This document shows, one piece after another, positions 34,906 through 44,561 of a stretch of DNA of 64,000 nucleotides. The translations under genes and the position numbers were made by a program. The notes beneath the pieces are model-generated. The model saw only the letters and a list, made by a program, of their open reading frames with translations, did no database searches and had not been told where the DNA came from. How positions within the stretch are numbered: position 1 is the first letter of the stretch; every line of letters starts with the position of its first letter. Source of the stretch: Marmoricola endophyticus (GTDB lineage Bacteria > Actinomycetota > Actinomycetes > Propionibacteriales > Nocardioidaceae); the NCBI RefSeq assembly GCF_014644415.1, contig NZ_BMKQ01000001.1, forward strand, positions 1,788,861-1,852,860, read 5' to 3'.

Positions 34906-35294
34906 CGCCGGCCGACCTGGACCATCAGCACGCCCACACCGAGCGCCAACACGCCGGCCAGCTGCGCCGTCGTCAGGACGTCCCCGTCGACGACGACGCT
35001 GAGCAGCGTCGCGGCCAGGAGCCCGCAGCCGGTGAGCAGCCCGTACGCCGCGCCGACCCGCGCGCCCCGCGCGAAGACCCTGCCGATCAGCGCGGTGGTG
35101 GCGGCGTACGCGAGGAGGGCGACGAGCAGCGGGCCGGGTCGGGTCAGCCCCTCGGAGGCGCTCAGGCCGGCCGTGCCGGTCACCTCCGCGACGACCGCGA
35201 GCAGCAGGAGGACTCCGGTCGGCACGGGTCCGGCCATCGTCCGGTCCGGTCGGGTGGCGCGGGTCTGGGTCCTCGGGGTCTCGGTCGTCGTCAC
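34902..35294 (-). CDS. SMR-family small exporter subunit with membrane glutamate
   Basis: This 130-residue, four-helix SMR transporter subunit has helix 1 VLLLLAVVAEVTGTAGLSAS, which keeps the membrane Glu in the A-E-V-x-G-T context typical of EmrE-like proteins. Helix 4 shows LALGVGVLMVQVG. The predicted N terminus is about 20 residues longer than usual, so translation may begin at the internal ATG near 35237 (MAGPVPTG). It precedes its partner with a four-base overlap. A LysR-type regulator diverges from it and may control the pair. Cations or guanidinium-like compounds are possible substrates. Confidence 0.82.
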   Translation of the reverse strand: MTTTETPRTQTRATRPDRTMAGPVPTGVLLLLAVVAEVTGTAGLSASEGLTRPGPLLVALLAYAATTALIGRVFARGARVGAAYGLLTGCGLLAATLLSVVVDGDVLTTAQLAGVLALGVGVLMVQVGRR

Positions 35295-35365
35295 CTCCCA
35301 AGCATCGCGACGTCGGTGACGTCAGAAAAGTGATTCTTTCTCGTTCTGTGATTCATAATGACTGA

Positions 35366-36293
35366 ATGCCGATGGATCCGTCCCGCCTGCTCGTGCTCCA
35401 GGCGGTCCACCGCACCGGCGGCGTGCTGAGCGCGAGCAGGGTCCTCCACCTCACGCCCTCGGGCGTCTCCCAGCACCTCGCCAAGCTCGAGCGCGAGGCC
35501 GGGCTGGAGCTTGTGGACCGGACCCGTCGCGGCGGGGGCAGACCGGTGACGCTGACCGCGGCCGGGCGGGCCCTCGCCGAGCAGACCGCACAGCTGACCG
35601 CCGCCATGGCCAGCGTGGAGCGAGAGGCCGACCGCTACCGCGGACAGCGCGGCGGCGTCGTCCGGATCGGCTCCTTCGCCAGCGCGCTGGCACTGCTGGT
35701 CGCTCCCGCGGTCGTCTCGCTGTCGCTGACCGAGCCGGCCATCGACCCGCGCGTCGTCGAGGTGACCGGCGGCGGCCTGGACCGGCTCGTGGGCAACCAG
35801 CTGGACCTCCTCGTCACCGACCGCCCCCCTGCCGAGATCACCGCCCGGCACCGCGGCGCGGTGGTCACCGAGCTGATGCACGACCCGCTGCGCATCGTGC
35901 TGCCCGCCGAGGCCGCCGGGTCCAGCGACGAGGAGATCCTGCGCGGGCCGTGGATCCTCGCCGACGACGACTCGCGCCGTACCCTCGAACGGGTCGCGAT
36001 CGGCCGCGGCGTGACGCTCGACGCCCGGCACGTCGGCTACGACGCCGGCACCGTGCTCGCGCTGGTCGCCGCCGGCCTCGGCGCCGCGATCAGCCCGCAG
36101 CTGACGCTCTCCAACCACCCGAGGGCGCGCTTCGCCGTCTACTCGGGGGCGCTCGACCCCGGCGGTCGGACGATCAGTGTGGTCCACGGCCCGCAGCCGG
36201 CACCGGCGGTCGAGCGGTTCGTGGAGGAGCTGCGCCGTCAGGCGAGCGACGCCGAGCAGCCGGTCGCGGCCTCGGCCGAGCCGGGCGACGCGG

Positions 36294-36322
<29 letters not shown>
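35366..36322 (+). CDS. LysR-family transcriptional regulator
   Basis: This 318-residue regulator has an N-terminal winged helix-turn-helix ([20 protein letters not shown], then [18 protein letters not shown]) and a periplasmic-binding-like effector domain from about residue 90. ATG 35366 follows CATAAT (35354-35359) by six bases, suggesting a leaderless transcript. It faces the SMR exporter pair across 71 bases, an arrangement in which LysR proteins usually control the divergent operon. The effector is unknown. Its 3' end overlaps the 3' end of purQ by 29 bases. Confidence 0.92.
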
Positions 36323-36952
<630 letters not shown>

Positions 36953-36956
<4 letters not shown>

Positions 36957-37207
36957 GACACCGTCTCCTCGACGTGCACCGTGAAGTTCTCGATCACCGG
37001 GTTGGACAGCAGCGTCTCGGCCATCCGGTGCACCTCGGCGAGCCGGTCCTCGTCGACCTCGCCCTCGAGCTCGATCTCGAACCTCTTGCCCTGGCGCACG
37101 TCGACCACGTCGGCGAAGCCGAGCCGGGGCAGCGCTCCGTGCACCGCCTTGCCCTGGGGGTCGAGGATCTCCGGCTTGGGCATCACGTCGACGACGACTC
37201 GGGGCAC
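36953..37207 (-). CDS. purS: Phosphoribosylformylglycinamidine synthase subunit PurS
   Basis: This 84-residue small subunit links PurQ and PurL in the three-part FGAM synthase. [20 protein letters not shown], then [17 protein letters not shown] and [13 protein letters not shown] are the family's conserved blocks. GTG 37207 has GAAGGAG six bases upstream; longer frames upstream are not conserved. It heads the purS-purQ pair. The preceding LCP gene lies 85 bases downstream of neither and has its own transcript direction shared with this pair, so read-through is possible. Confidence 0.95.
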
Positions 37208-37292
37208 GGGCGCTCCTTCGGGAGTGAGAACGACGCCACGCAGTCTAGGACGGCCGCCGACCCGGCGCGTCCGGGCGCCCACACGTGCCGGG

Positions 37293-38924
37293 TCAGTCGG
37301 TACGCGCGGGCAGGGTGGCCGCGGCGCTGACGTCGGCGCCGTCCGAGCCGTCGTCGTCGGACTCGTCGCCGGTCTCCGGGTGGTACGCGCAGTCGTCCTT
37401 GGCGGTCGTCGCCTGCAGCGAGTCCTGCGCGTCGTCCGACGCCGCCTGCCGCGCGTCCTCGCGGGCCTGGCGACGCTGGGCGAGCAGGTCGCGCGCCTCG
37501 GACCTGGATGGCAGTGCGTCCGTGGCGGCGCGTACGGCGACGCGGGCACCGACCAGCGCACGCTGGTGGGGGGTCGCCGCCTTCGCCGGTGCGCGCCGGC
37601 CCGAGGTGGTGGCCTTCTCTGCGGTGCGGAGGGCCCGCTGCACGGTCTCGTGCACGACGTCGTAGTCGGGGTCGTTCGGGTCGAAGTCCGACGAGCGCTG
37701 GAAGACCACCGAGGTCAGCTGCTGGTCCTTCATCTTCAGCGCGGTGTCGACGAACGCGGGGAGCACGTCCTGGGGGATGTCGGTGCGCAGGATCTTCTTC
37801 CCCACGCTCGCGAGCTTGGTGTAGCGCAGCAGCAGCTTGGCCGGGTCGGCCTCGTCGACGATCGCGTTGATCGCGCAGCGCTGCCGCTCCATCCGCTTGT
37901 AGTCGGTGGAGCCGTAGCGGCCGCGCGTGAACCACAGCGCCTTGAACCCGTCGAGCCGCTTGTGCGGCCCGGGCTGGATGTAGCCGGTCGGCGGGATCCC
38001 GGCACTGGTGTTGCCGTTGATCGGGACCTTCTCGTTGACGTTGACCGTGATGCCGCCCATCGCGTCGACGATCTGCTGGAAGCCCTGCAGGTTGACCAGG
38101 AGGTAGTAGTCGACCGAGATGCCGAGCGCGCCGGAGACACCGAGCTTGAGCGCGTCGGCGCCCTCGTTGTCCGAGCCCCGGATCGCGTCGGGGTTCGTGG
38201 CCGGGACGTTGCGGTAGATCGCGTTCAGCATCGACTCGCCGGGGTCGGTGCCGAGGTCGAACCCGTCGGGGTAGAGGTCGTGCAGCTCGGTGCCGTCCGG
38301 GAACGGGACGTCGCGCAGGTTCCGCGGGAGGCTGAACAGCACCGTCCGACCCGTGTGGGTGTCCATCGAGGCGAGGATGACGCTGTCGGTACGGATGCCG
38401 GTCCGCCCGACCCCGCCGTCGCCGCCGAGCAGCAGCAGGTTGACCCGCCGCTTGCCGCCCCAGGGGTTGTCACCGCTGCCGGAGATCGTGGGGACCGTCG
38501 CCGACTGCGGGTCGCCGGCGATGGTCCGGATCGTGCCCGCCTGCACCGTCGCGTAGTAGCCGGTGGTCGCCAACGGTGCGGTGATCGCCACGGCCAGCGC
38601 CATCGTCAGCAGGTTGCCGCCGATGCGCTGCCCGGTCGTGGGCCGCGCGGGCCGGGTCGAGAGGTACGTCGAGACCAGGACGCCGAGCCAGACGACGAGC
38701 AGCACCGCGCAGACCACGGCGATCGCCACGAGCTGGCGCGGGACCACGGCGATCTGCGCCAGCTCGCCACCCTTGGCGTGGACGTAGGCGTACCCCACCA
38801 CCGCGAAGACGACCACGGGCACCACGAACGCCCCGAGCGTCCAGCGCACACTGCGCCCGAACCCCGAGACACGCTGAGCGCGACGCGAGCCCGGGACCCC
38901 GGTCCGCGCCCGTTGGGCCGTCAC
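37293..38924 (-). CDS. LytR-CpsA-Psr (LCP) family cell-wall ligase
   Basis: This 543-residue membrane protein has three hydrophobic stretches in its first ~125 residues (about 30-50, 62-84 and 105-122). The extracytoplasmic LCP domain follows, including VNLLLLGGDGGVGRTGIRTD with the conserved Arg/Asp pocket for the polyprenyl pyrophosphate head, SLPRNLRDVPFPDG, and KALWFTRGRYGSTDYKRMER. The C-terminal 140 residues are Ala/Arg/Asp-rich and of low complexity. LCP proteins attach secondary polymers such as teichoic acids or arabinogalactan to peptidoglycan. It is 85 bases upstream of purS. Confidence 0.9.
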   Translation of the reverse strand: MTAQRARTGVPGSRRAQRVSGFGRSVRWTLGAFVVPVVVFAVVGYAYVHAKGGELAQIAVVPRQLVAIAVVCAVLLVVWLGVLVSTYLSTRPARPTTGQRIGGNLLTMALAVAITAPLATTGYYATVQAGTIRTIAGDPQSATVPTISGSGDNPWGGKRRVNLLLLGGDGGVGRTGIRTDSVILASMDTHTGRTVLFSLPRNLRDVPFPDGTELHDLYPDGFDLGTDPGESMLNAIYRNVPATNPDAIRGSDNEGADALKLGVSGALGISVDYYLLVNLQGFQQIVDAMGGITVNVNEKVPINGNTSAGIPPTGYIQPGPHKRLDGFKALWFTRGRYGSTDYKRMERQRCAINAIVDEADPAKLLLRYTKLASVGKKILRTDIPQDVLPAFVDTALKMKDQQLTSVVFQRSSDFDPNDPDYDVVHETVQRALRTAEKATTSGRRAPAKAATPHQRALVGARVAVRAATDALPSRSEARDLLAQRRQAREDARQAASDDAQDSLQATTAKDDCAYHPETGDESDDDGSDGADVSAAATLPARTD

Positions 38925-38943
38925 GAAAGCGAAGTGTAGGCGC

Positions 38944-40512
38944 CTACGACAGCTCGCGCTTCAGGATCTTCCCCGTGGAGGTCATCGGCAGCTCGTCGAC
39001 GACCTCGACCACGCGCGGGTACTTGTAGTTGGCCATCTGCTCCTTGCCCCAGGCGACGAGGTCGTCGCCCGACACCGAGGCACCCTTCTGCAGGATGACG
39101 AACGCCTTGATCTCCTCGCCGTGGCTCTCGTGCGGCACACCGATGACCGCGGCGAGGGAGACGTCGGGGTGCGTCATCAGCACCTCCTCGATCTCGCGGG
39201 GGTACACGTTGTAGCCGCCGCGGATGATCATGTCCTTCGAGCGGTCGACGATGTAGTACCAGCCGTCCTCGTCGCGGCGGCCGAGGTCGCCGGAGCGGAA
39301 CCACCCGTCCTCGATCACCTCGGCGGTGGCCTCGGGGCGGTCGTAGTAGCCCTTCATCACGTTGTGGCCCTTGATCGCGATCTCGCCGACCGCCTCGGGG
39401 GTCCACTCGACCTGGTCCCAGCTGTCGCCCTCGAGCAGCGCCATCTCGACCCCGGGGATCGGGATGCCGATCGAACCGGGTCGTACGTCCTCGCCGTAGG
39501 GCGAGAAGCTGGCGACCGGCGAGGTCTCCGACAGGCCGTAGCCCTCGAGGATCGTCACGCCGAACTTCTCCTGGAACCGCTTGTGCACCTCGACCGGCAG
39601 GGCCGACCCGCCCGCCGCGGCGACCCGCAGGTTCTGGGCCAGGGAGCTGACGTCGATCGAGTCGTCGTCGGCCAGCGCGCCGAGCAGGCCCCAGTACATC
39701 GTCGGCACGCCGGCGAAGAACGACACCGACTCGGAGAGCATCAGGCCGAGCGCTGCCTTGGCCTCGAAGCGCGGCAGCATCACCACGGTGCCGCCGAAGG
39801 CGAACGCGCCGTTCTGGATGACGGTCTGCCCGAACGAGTGGAACAGCGGCAGCACGCAGAGGTAGGTGTCGGGGTTGTCGATGTCGGCGGCGAAGAGGTC
39901 CTTGCCCGACAGCGCGTTGTCGCGCATGTTGCGGTGGCGCAGCTCCGCGCCCTTGGGCTGGCCGGTGGTGCCCGAGGTGTAGAGGATGACCGCGGTGTCG
40001 TCCTCGTCGGTGGCCACGGCCTCGAAGGTGGCCGGCTGGTCGGCCATCGCCCGGCCCATCGTCTCGGTGCCCTCGATCGTGGTCTCCGCCCCGGGGTCGG
40101 CGGTGATGAGGAAGAACTCGGTGCAGGTGTCGGTCTGCTCGAACCCCTGGTGGCCCTCGGCGCCGATCGGCAGGTCCTCGGTGCCCTGGAAGCAGAAGTA
40201 CGCCTTCGCGTCGGAGTCGTCGAGGTGGTAGGCGACCTCGCGCGCCTTGAGCAGGACGTTGAGGGGGACGACGGTGCCGCCGGCCTTGATGATCCCGTAG
40301 TAGGCGATGGTGAAGTACGGCAGGTTCGGGCAGCTCAGCGCCACCTTGTCGCCCGGCTGGATCCCGCGGGAGGCCAGCAGGTTCGCGACCTGGTTCGCCG
40401 CCCCCTGGACCTGCGCGTAGCTCAGGTGGGTGTCCCCGAGGACGATCGCCTCGCGGTCCGGGTGCCGGTCGGCGGTGTCGTCGAGGAGGGCAGCGAGGTT
40501 GTACGTCGTCAT
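38944..40512 (-). CDS. Long-chain fatty-acid-CoA ligase (FadD-like)
   Basis: This 522-residue ANL-superfamily ligase makes acyl-CoA from a fatty acid, ATP and CoA. Motifs in order are ILYTSGTTGQPKGAEL (P-loop), LEGYGLSETSPVAS (A5), WFRSGDLGRRDEDGWYYI (A7), DMIIRGGYNVYPREIEEVL (A8 hinge) and TGKILKREL with the catalytic A10 lysine at the C terminus. It is full length with ATG 40512. The next gene on this strand lies 19 bases on and encodes the LCP protein. The chain length preference cannot be read. A repeat copy sits in its upstream gap. Confidence 0.92.
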   Translation of the reverse strand: MTTYNLAALLDDTADRHPDREAIVLGDTHLSYAQVQGAANQVANLLASRGIQPGDKVALSCPNLPYFTIAYYGIIKAGGTVVPLNVLLKAREVAYHLDDSDAKAYFCFQGTEDLPIGAEGHQGFEQTDTCTEFFLITADPGAETTIEGTETMGRAMADQPATFEAVATDEDDTAVILYTSGTTGQPKGAELRHRNMRDNALSGKDLFAADIDNPDTYLCVLPLFHSFGQTVIQNGAFAFGGTVVMLPRFEAKAALGLMLSESVSFFAGVPTMYWGLLGALADDDSIDVSSLAQNLRVAAAGGSALPVEVHKRFQEKFGVTILEGYGLSETSPVASFSPYGEDVRPGSIGIPIPGVEMALLEGDSWDQVEWTPEAVGEIAIKGHNVMKGYYDRPEATAEVIEDGWFRSGDLGRRDEDGWYYIVDRSKDMIIRGGYNVYPREIEEVLMTHPDVSLAAVIGVPHESHGEEIKAFVILQKGASVSGDDLVAWGKEQMANYKYPRVVEVVDELPMTSTGKILKRELS

Positions 40513-40585
40513 GGTCGAAACCTACCCGGAGGTAGGTGGCCCAGGTCACCCGTGCTCGAGGCGCACCGGCAGCGCCCGCCCACCA

Positions 40586-40657
40586 GGTGGTCGAGCCCGA
40601 CCGGGCGCCAGCGAGGGCGATGTCCGGAGCCTGTCGGAGGGAGGACGTCGAGACCAC
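40586..40657. repeat. Intergenic REP-like repeat, partial copy
   Basis: The segment starts GGTGGTCGAGCCCGACC and ends GGAGGACGTCGAGACCAC, the same blocks in the same order as the repeat at 58781-58868, but with about 35 bases of other sequence inserted and the left half missing or degenerate. It occupies the 164-base gap upstream of the fatty-acyl ligase, which otherwise holds nothing I can name. Confidence 0.7.
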
Positions 40658-40676
40658 ACGCCGGCGCGCGTGCGAG

Positions 40677-41219
40677 TCAGCCGAAGCCGCCGCTCCACCA
40701 GACCACCAGCAGGGCAACGACCGTCACCACGGCGCCGACCGCCCCGACCAGCCCGACGACGAGCCCGATCCGCTCCGCGGCACCCCGCCGCTCGAGCCAG
40801 CCCTGGTCCCGCGCCACCTCGCGCACGATCGTCCGGCCCCCGGACAGGTCGGTGGTCTCCTCGGCGACCTGGTGCAGGCGCCAGCCCTCCAGCTGGTACG
40901 TGCGGGAGACGCTCCTGCCGGTGAGGCGACCTGCCGCGACCCCGGCGGAGAGCACCGGCTCCATCTCCCCGCGGCGTCGCGGGTCGGGGCGCCAGGTGAG
41001 GGTACGGACGACGTCGGTGATCCGGACCGTCTCCTGACCCTCGTCGACGGCGACGTGGTGGGTCATGGCCGAGGCGTCCGCGCGACGCAGCAGCGGCCAC
41101 CACTGCTCGTCCTCGACGGCGAGCGAGACGTCGAAGCCGCTCTCGGTCTCGGTGACGACGTACGGCGTCCCCTCCGCGCGGCGGCGCACCTCGTGCAGCA
41201 GCAGCGACCGGCTCTTCAC
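40677..41219 (-). CDS. Hypothetical protein with C-terminal membrane anchor
   Basis: I do not recognise this 180-residue protein. It is mostly soluble and charged, with a SRPBCC-like beginning (RSLLLHEVRRRAEGTPYVV) and one strongly hydrophobic segment near the end (about residues 150-176, VVGLVGAVGAVVTVVALLVV). It looks anchored to the membrane by its C terminus. GTG 41219 overlaps the stop of the preceding SRPBCC-type gene (GTGA), and that gene touches purC, so the three form one coupled unit. Its role is unknown. Confidence 0.6.
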   Translation of the reverse strand: MKSRSLLLHEVRRRAEGTPYVVTETESGFDVSLAVEDEQWWPLLRRADASAMTHHVAVDEGQETVRITDVVRTLTWRPDPRRRGEMEPVLSAGVAAGRLTGRSVSRTYQLEGWRLHQVAEETTDLSGGRTIVREVARDQGWLERRGAAERIGLVVGLVGAVGAVVTVVALLVVWWSGGFG

Positions 41220-41653
41220 CGGGCCGACGACCCGCCCAGCAGGTCCGCGGCCCGGCGCAGGTCGCCCGCGACCGCACCGTCGGCGAGGCGGTCGGCCAGA
41301 CCCGCCGGCCACCGCCACGGGCCGGTCCCCCGGACGTCCATCTCGACCGACACCGCCGTCCCGGCCCCCTCCGGCTCGAAGCGGAGCGTGAGGTCCGCGG
41401 ACACGCCGAACCAGCTCCCGGTCTCGGCCCACAGCGTCGGGCGCTGCAGCTGGGTGATCCGCATGTGCGGGCGTACTCCCGCCCAGGTCAGGTCGCGCCA
41501 GCGCTGGCCGACGCGCGGCCCGTCCTCGTCGAGCATCTTCACCGCACGGAGGCTGGTCTGCCACGCAGGCCGGTTGCGCGGGTCGGCGAGGTAGTCGAAG
41601 ACCTCCTCCGGCGGCGCGGCGAAGGTCACGGTCCTCGGCCGGGGAGCAGCCAT
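41216..41653 (-). CDS. SRPBCC (START-like/polyketide cyclase) family protein
   Basis: This 145-residue helix-grip protein opens RTVTFAAPPEEVFDYLADPR, followed by RPAWQTSLRAV, the usual start of SRPBCC/polyketide-cyclase-2 domains. A later TLRFEPEGAGTAVSVEMDV strand pair and the long C-terminal helix complete the fold. Such proteins bind hydrophobic ligands. ATG 41653 shares one base with the purC stop (TGATG). There is no sign it belongs to purine synthesis; the coupling may reflect compaction only. Confidence 0.78.
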   Translation of the reverse strand: MAAPRPRTVTFAAPPEEVFDYLADPRNRPAWQTSLRAVKMLDEDGPRVGQRWRDLTWAGVRPHMRITQLQRPTLWAETGSWFGVSADLTLRFEPEGAGTAVSVEMDVRGTGPWRWPAGLADRLADGAVAGDLRRAADLLGGSSAR

Positions 41654-42549
41654 CAGTACGACTCGCCGGTCAGCAGCCGCCCGGCCTCGGCGTAGCGCTC
41701 GCGGGTGCGCTCGACGACCTCCGCGGGCAGGACCGGGGGCGCCGTCCCGGAGTCCTTGTCCCAGCCGGAGGCGGGCGAGAGCAGCCAGTTGCGCACGATC
41801 TGCTTGTCGTACGACGGCTGCGTGCGGCCGGGCTGCCACTCGGTGGCCGGCCAGAAGCGGCTGGAGTCCGGCGTCAGCACCTCGTCGGCGAGCACGATCG
41901 TCCCGTCCGGGCGCCGGCCGAACTCCAGCTTCGTGTCGGCCAGGATGATGCCCCGCGCGCGCGCCATCGCCTCGGCGCGCGCGTAGACGGCGAGCGTCAG
42001 CTCACGCAGCGTCTCCGCCGTCGCTCGACCCACGGTCTCGACGACCGCCTCGAAGGAGACGTTCTCGTCGTGGTCGCCGAGCTCGGCCTTGGTGGCGGGC
42101 GTGAAGATCGGCTGCTCCAGGCGGCTGCCGTCGACCAGGCCGGCGGGGAGGTCGATACCGCAGACCGTGCCGTCGGCGTCGTACTCCAGCAGCCCGGAGC
42201 CGGTCAGGTAGCCGCGGGCCACGCACTCGACCGGCAGCATCTCCAGCGGCTCGCAGACCACTGCCCGGCCCTCCAGCCCGGCGGGCACGTCGAGCGAGAC
42301 GACGTGGGCGGGGACGAGGTCCACGAGCTGCTCGAACCACCACAGCGACATCCGGGTGAGGATCGTGCCCTTCCCGGGGATGGCCGGCTCCAGCATGAAG
42401 TCGAAGGCGGAGATCCGGTCGCTGGCCACCATCAGCAGGTGGCCGGCGTACGGGCCCTCGGTCAGCCGGTAGAGGTCGCGGACCTTGCCGGAGTGGACGT
42501 GCTCGGCGCCGGGGACGTCGGGCGCGGGCGGGATGCTGGTCGGAGCCAC
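41653..42549 (-). CDS. purC: Phosphoribosylaminoimidazole-succinocarboxamide synthase
   Basis: This 298-residue SAICAR synthetase couples CAIR and aspartate with ATP. HSGKVRDLYRL (phosphate loop), VASDRISAFDFMLEP (GxxxSDR signature), ECVARGYLTGSGL, and LADTKLEFGRRPDG with VLADEVLTPDSSRFWP are all found in order. The length is usual for the long actinobacterial form. GTG 42549 is the start; it diverges from the sulfotransferase gene across 68 bases. It heads a coupled unit with the SRPBCC protein and the anchored hypothetical protein. Confidence 0.97.
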   Translation of the reverse strand: MAPTSIPPAPDVPGAEHVHSGKVRDLYRLTEGPYAGHLLMVASDRISAFDFMLEPAIPGKGTILTRMSLWWFEQLVDLVPAHVVSLDVPAGLEGRAVVCEPLEMLPVECVARGYLTGSGLLEYDADGTVCGIDLPAGLVDGSRLEQPIFTPATKAELGDHDENVSFEAVVETVGRATAETLRELTLAVYARAEAMARARGIILADTKLEFGRRPDGTIVLADEVLTPDSSRFWPATEWQPGRTQPSYDKQIVRNWLLSPASGWDKDSGTAPPVLPAEVVERTRERYAEAGRLLTGESY

Positions 42550-42617
42550 GCGACCGAGCCTAACGAGATGCTCGTTCAGACTGTTTGTCTATCGGCATTG
42601 CTGTTTATGCTGAAGTG

Positions 42618-43604
42618 ATGAGGCCCCTCCCCCGCCCCGACTTCCTGCTGGTCGGCGCCCCCAAGGCCGGGACGACCGCGCTGCACGCCGCCCTGCGCCA
42701 GCACCCGCAGGTCTTCGTGAGCGACCCCAAGGAGCCGAAGTACTGGCTGTGCGACGACGCTCCCCCGCCCGCCTGGCGCGGGCCCGGCGACGCGCACTCC
42801 CAGCAGGAGTGGGTCTGGCGACGGCAGGAGTACGACGACCTGTTCCGCCCGGCGCGCGAGGACCAGGTGCGAGGGGAGTCGACGCCGTTCTACCTGTGGA
42901 GCCGCGGCGCCCACCGCCGCATCGGTGAGCAGCTGCCCGGAGTCCGGGTCGTCGCGGTGGTCCGCGACCCGGTCGACCGGGCGTACTCCAACTGGATGCA
43001 CCTGTGGTCCGACGGGCTGGAGCCCGTCGCCGACTTCGAGGCGGCCTTCGCCCGGCAGGACGAGCGGGTGGCTGCCGGCTGGGCGCCGTTCTGGCGCTAC
43101 CGCGACCTCGGGCTGTACGGCGACCAGCTCGCCCACCTCTACCGCCACGTCGATCCCGAGCGCGTGCTGGTGCTGCGCTACCGCGAGATCGTCGACTCTC
43201 CCGGCGCCACGGTCGACCGGGTGTGCCGCTTCCTCGGGATCGACGAGGGCCGGGTGGCGAGCATCCCGCGGGACAACGCGCGCTCGTTCGTGGCCGACGG
43301 GCCCCGGACCCGCGCCCTCGGTGCCCTCGTGCGCGGCGGCGCCTGGCTGGGCCAGTTCGCGCCGCCGCAGGTGTGGCGACGCGGTCACGAGCCGCTGGTC
43401 CGTGCGCTCGCCGGCTCCGGCGAGGCGGCCAGGCCGAGGCTGAGCGTCGAGCAGCGGGCGCGGCTCGTGCCGGCGTTCGAGGACGACGTGCACCTGCTCG
43501 AGCAGCTGACCGGCGAGGACTTCTCGGACTGGGTCTCCGCCCGGAGCCGCGGGTCCTACGCCGACCGCGTCGGTGCGGCGGCGCCGGTCAGCGCAGCATC
43601 GTGA
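42618..43604 (+). CDS. Sulfotransferase (PAPS-dependent)
   Basis: This 328-residue sulfotransferase starts DFLLVGAPKAGTTALHAAL, where GAPKAGTT is the 5'-phosphosulfate-binding loop. VVRDPVDRAYSNWMHL is the 3'-phosphate-binding motif with the Arg and Ser expected. It would move a sulfuryl group from PAPS to an alcohol or amine on a lipid or glycan. ATG 42618 is preferred because the conserved fold begins at once; an ATG at 42585 lies in an AT-rich promoter-like stretch with TATGCT near 42606. It overlaps the beta-propeller gene by 17 bases at the 3' ends. Confidence 0.9.
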   Translation: MRPLPRPDFLLVGAPKAGTTALHAALRQHPQVFVSDPKEPKYWLCDDAPPPAWRGPGDAHSQQEWVWRRQEYDDLFRPAREDQVRGESTPFYLWSRGAHRRIGEQLPGVRVVAVVRDPVDRAYSNWMHLWSDGLEPVADFEAAFARQDERVAAGWAPFWRYRDLGLYGDQLAHLYRHVDPERVLVLRYREIVDSPGATVDRVCRFLGIDEGRVASIPRDNARSFVADGPRTRALGALVRGGAWLGQFAPPQVWRRGHEPLVRALAGSGEAARPRLSVEQRARLVPAFEDDVHLLEQLTGEDFSDWVSARSRGSYADRVGAAAPVSAAS

Positions 43605-44475
43605 CCAGGTCGTGCGCACCGTCCGGGCGAGCCGCCTCGACGTAGAACCGGGTGCGCCCGTCGGGCAGCCGCACGGCCGCGGCGTAGCGCAGCGCCCCGT
43701 CGGCGTACGGCGAGCGCAGCGGCTCGGCGTCGTCGGGCACCAGACGCTCGCCGTCCCAGCGGGCGACGCCGGTCGTCTCGTACCAGTTCGAGGCGGCGTC
43801 GGGACGACCGTCGTACAGCACGACGAGCGGGTCCTCGGCGACCACGGTCGTCACCCTTGCCCCGCGGGCGTCCCAGCGGCCGGCGCGGGGCACGAGCACG
43901 TCACCGGCGTCGTCCCAGACCAGGCCGTCGGGGCTGGTGAGCAGGCGGGTGGTCATCCGGTCCTCGGCGTCGGCGACGTCGAGGGGGTGGCAGCACAGCC
44001 ACATCTCCCACGTACCGTCCGCTCGCCGTCGCACGACGGGATCCTTCACCGCCACGCTCGCGCTGCCCGGCAGGACGATGCGCCGCTCGCCGGTCGGCAG
44101 CGCCTCGGGCGTGGGCGCGGTCAGCGAGTCGACCCACCAGTGCTTGGAGCCGGGCGTCGCGCAGGAGAGGTAGAGCCGCCACCCCACGCCGGGCACCGGC
44201 ACCAGGACCGGGCGCTCGAAGGACTCGGCGCCGAACTCGTCGCGGTGCACCTCCGCGACGACCTCGAAGCGGACGCCGTCCGCGGACCGCGCGACCCGGA
44301 CCGTGACGCCACGGCCGACGGTCAGCGGACGGCGGTCGCGCCAGGTCAGCCAGAACACCCCGTCGACCAGGACCGCCGACGCTGCGCCGGCCCAGTTGCC
44401 CGGCCCGACACCGGGGGCGGGCACCACGACGGTGGCGCCGTCGTACGTCGGCAGCGGGAGCGTGTGGGTGGGCAC
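43588..44475 (-). CDS. Glycoside-hydrolase-like five-bladed beta-propeller protein
   Basis: This 295-residue cytoplasmic protein has repeating W/Y-rich blades of the kind found in GH43/GH32/GH130-like propellers: DGVFWLTWRDRRP, VARSADGVRFEVV, RRRADGTWEMWLCCHP, LTSPDGLVWDD and GRTRFYVEA. The DPVVRRRADG and AEDPLVVLYDGRPD elements sit where acidic catalytic residues fall in such folds. No signal peptide is seen, so extracellular polysaccharide is an unlikely substrate. GTG 44475 begins the conserved region. The exact activity is unknown. Confidence 0.68.
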   Translation of the reverse strand: MPTHTLPLPTYDGATVVVPAPGVGPGNWAGAASAVLVDGVFWLTWRDRRPLTVGRGVTVRVARSADGVRFEVVAEVHRDEFGAESFERPVLVPVPGVGWRLYLSCATPGSKHWWVDSLTAPTPEALPTGERRIVLPGSASVAVKDPVVRRRADGTWEMWLCCHPLDVADAEDRMTTRLLTSPDGLVWDDAGDVLVPRAGRWDARGARVTTVVAEDPLVVLYDGRPDAASNWYETTGVARWDGERLVPDDAEPLRSPYADGALRYAAAVRLPDGRTRFYVEAARPDGAHDLVTMLR

Positions 44476-44561
44476 GTGACCAGGATAGTCGACCCTCCGA
44501 CTGCACATTTCGGCTTCCCCGGGGTGAGGTGGTCCTCCACCCGGGTGAGGAGACTGTGCGG

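Noticed and set aside
42585-42620. Upstream ATG 42585 as sulfotransferase start
   Set aside because: The 11 extra codons lie in an AT-rich promoter-like stretch and the conserved fold starts directly after ATG 42618.
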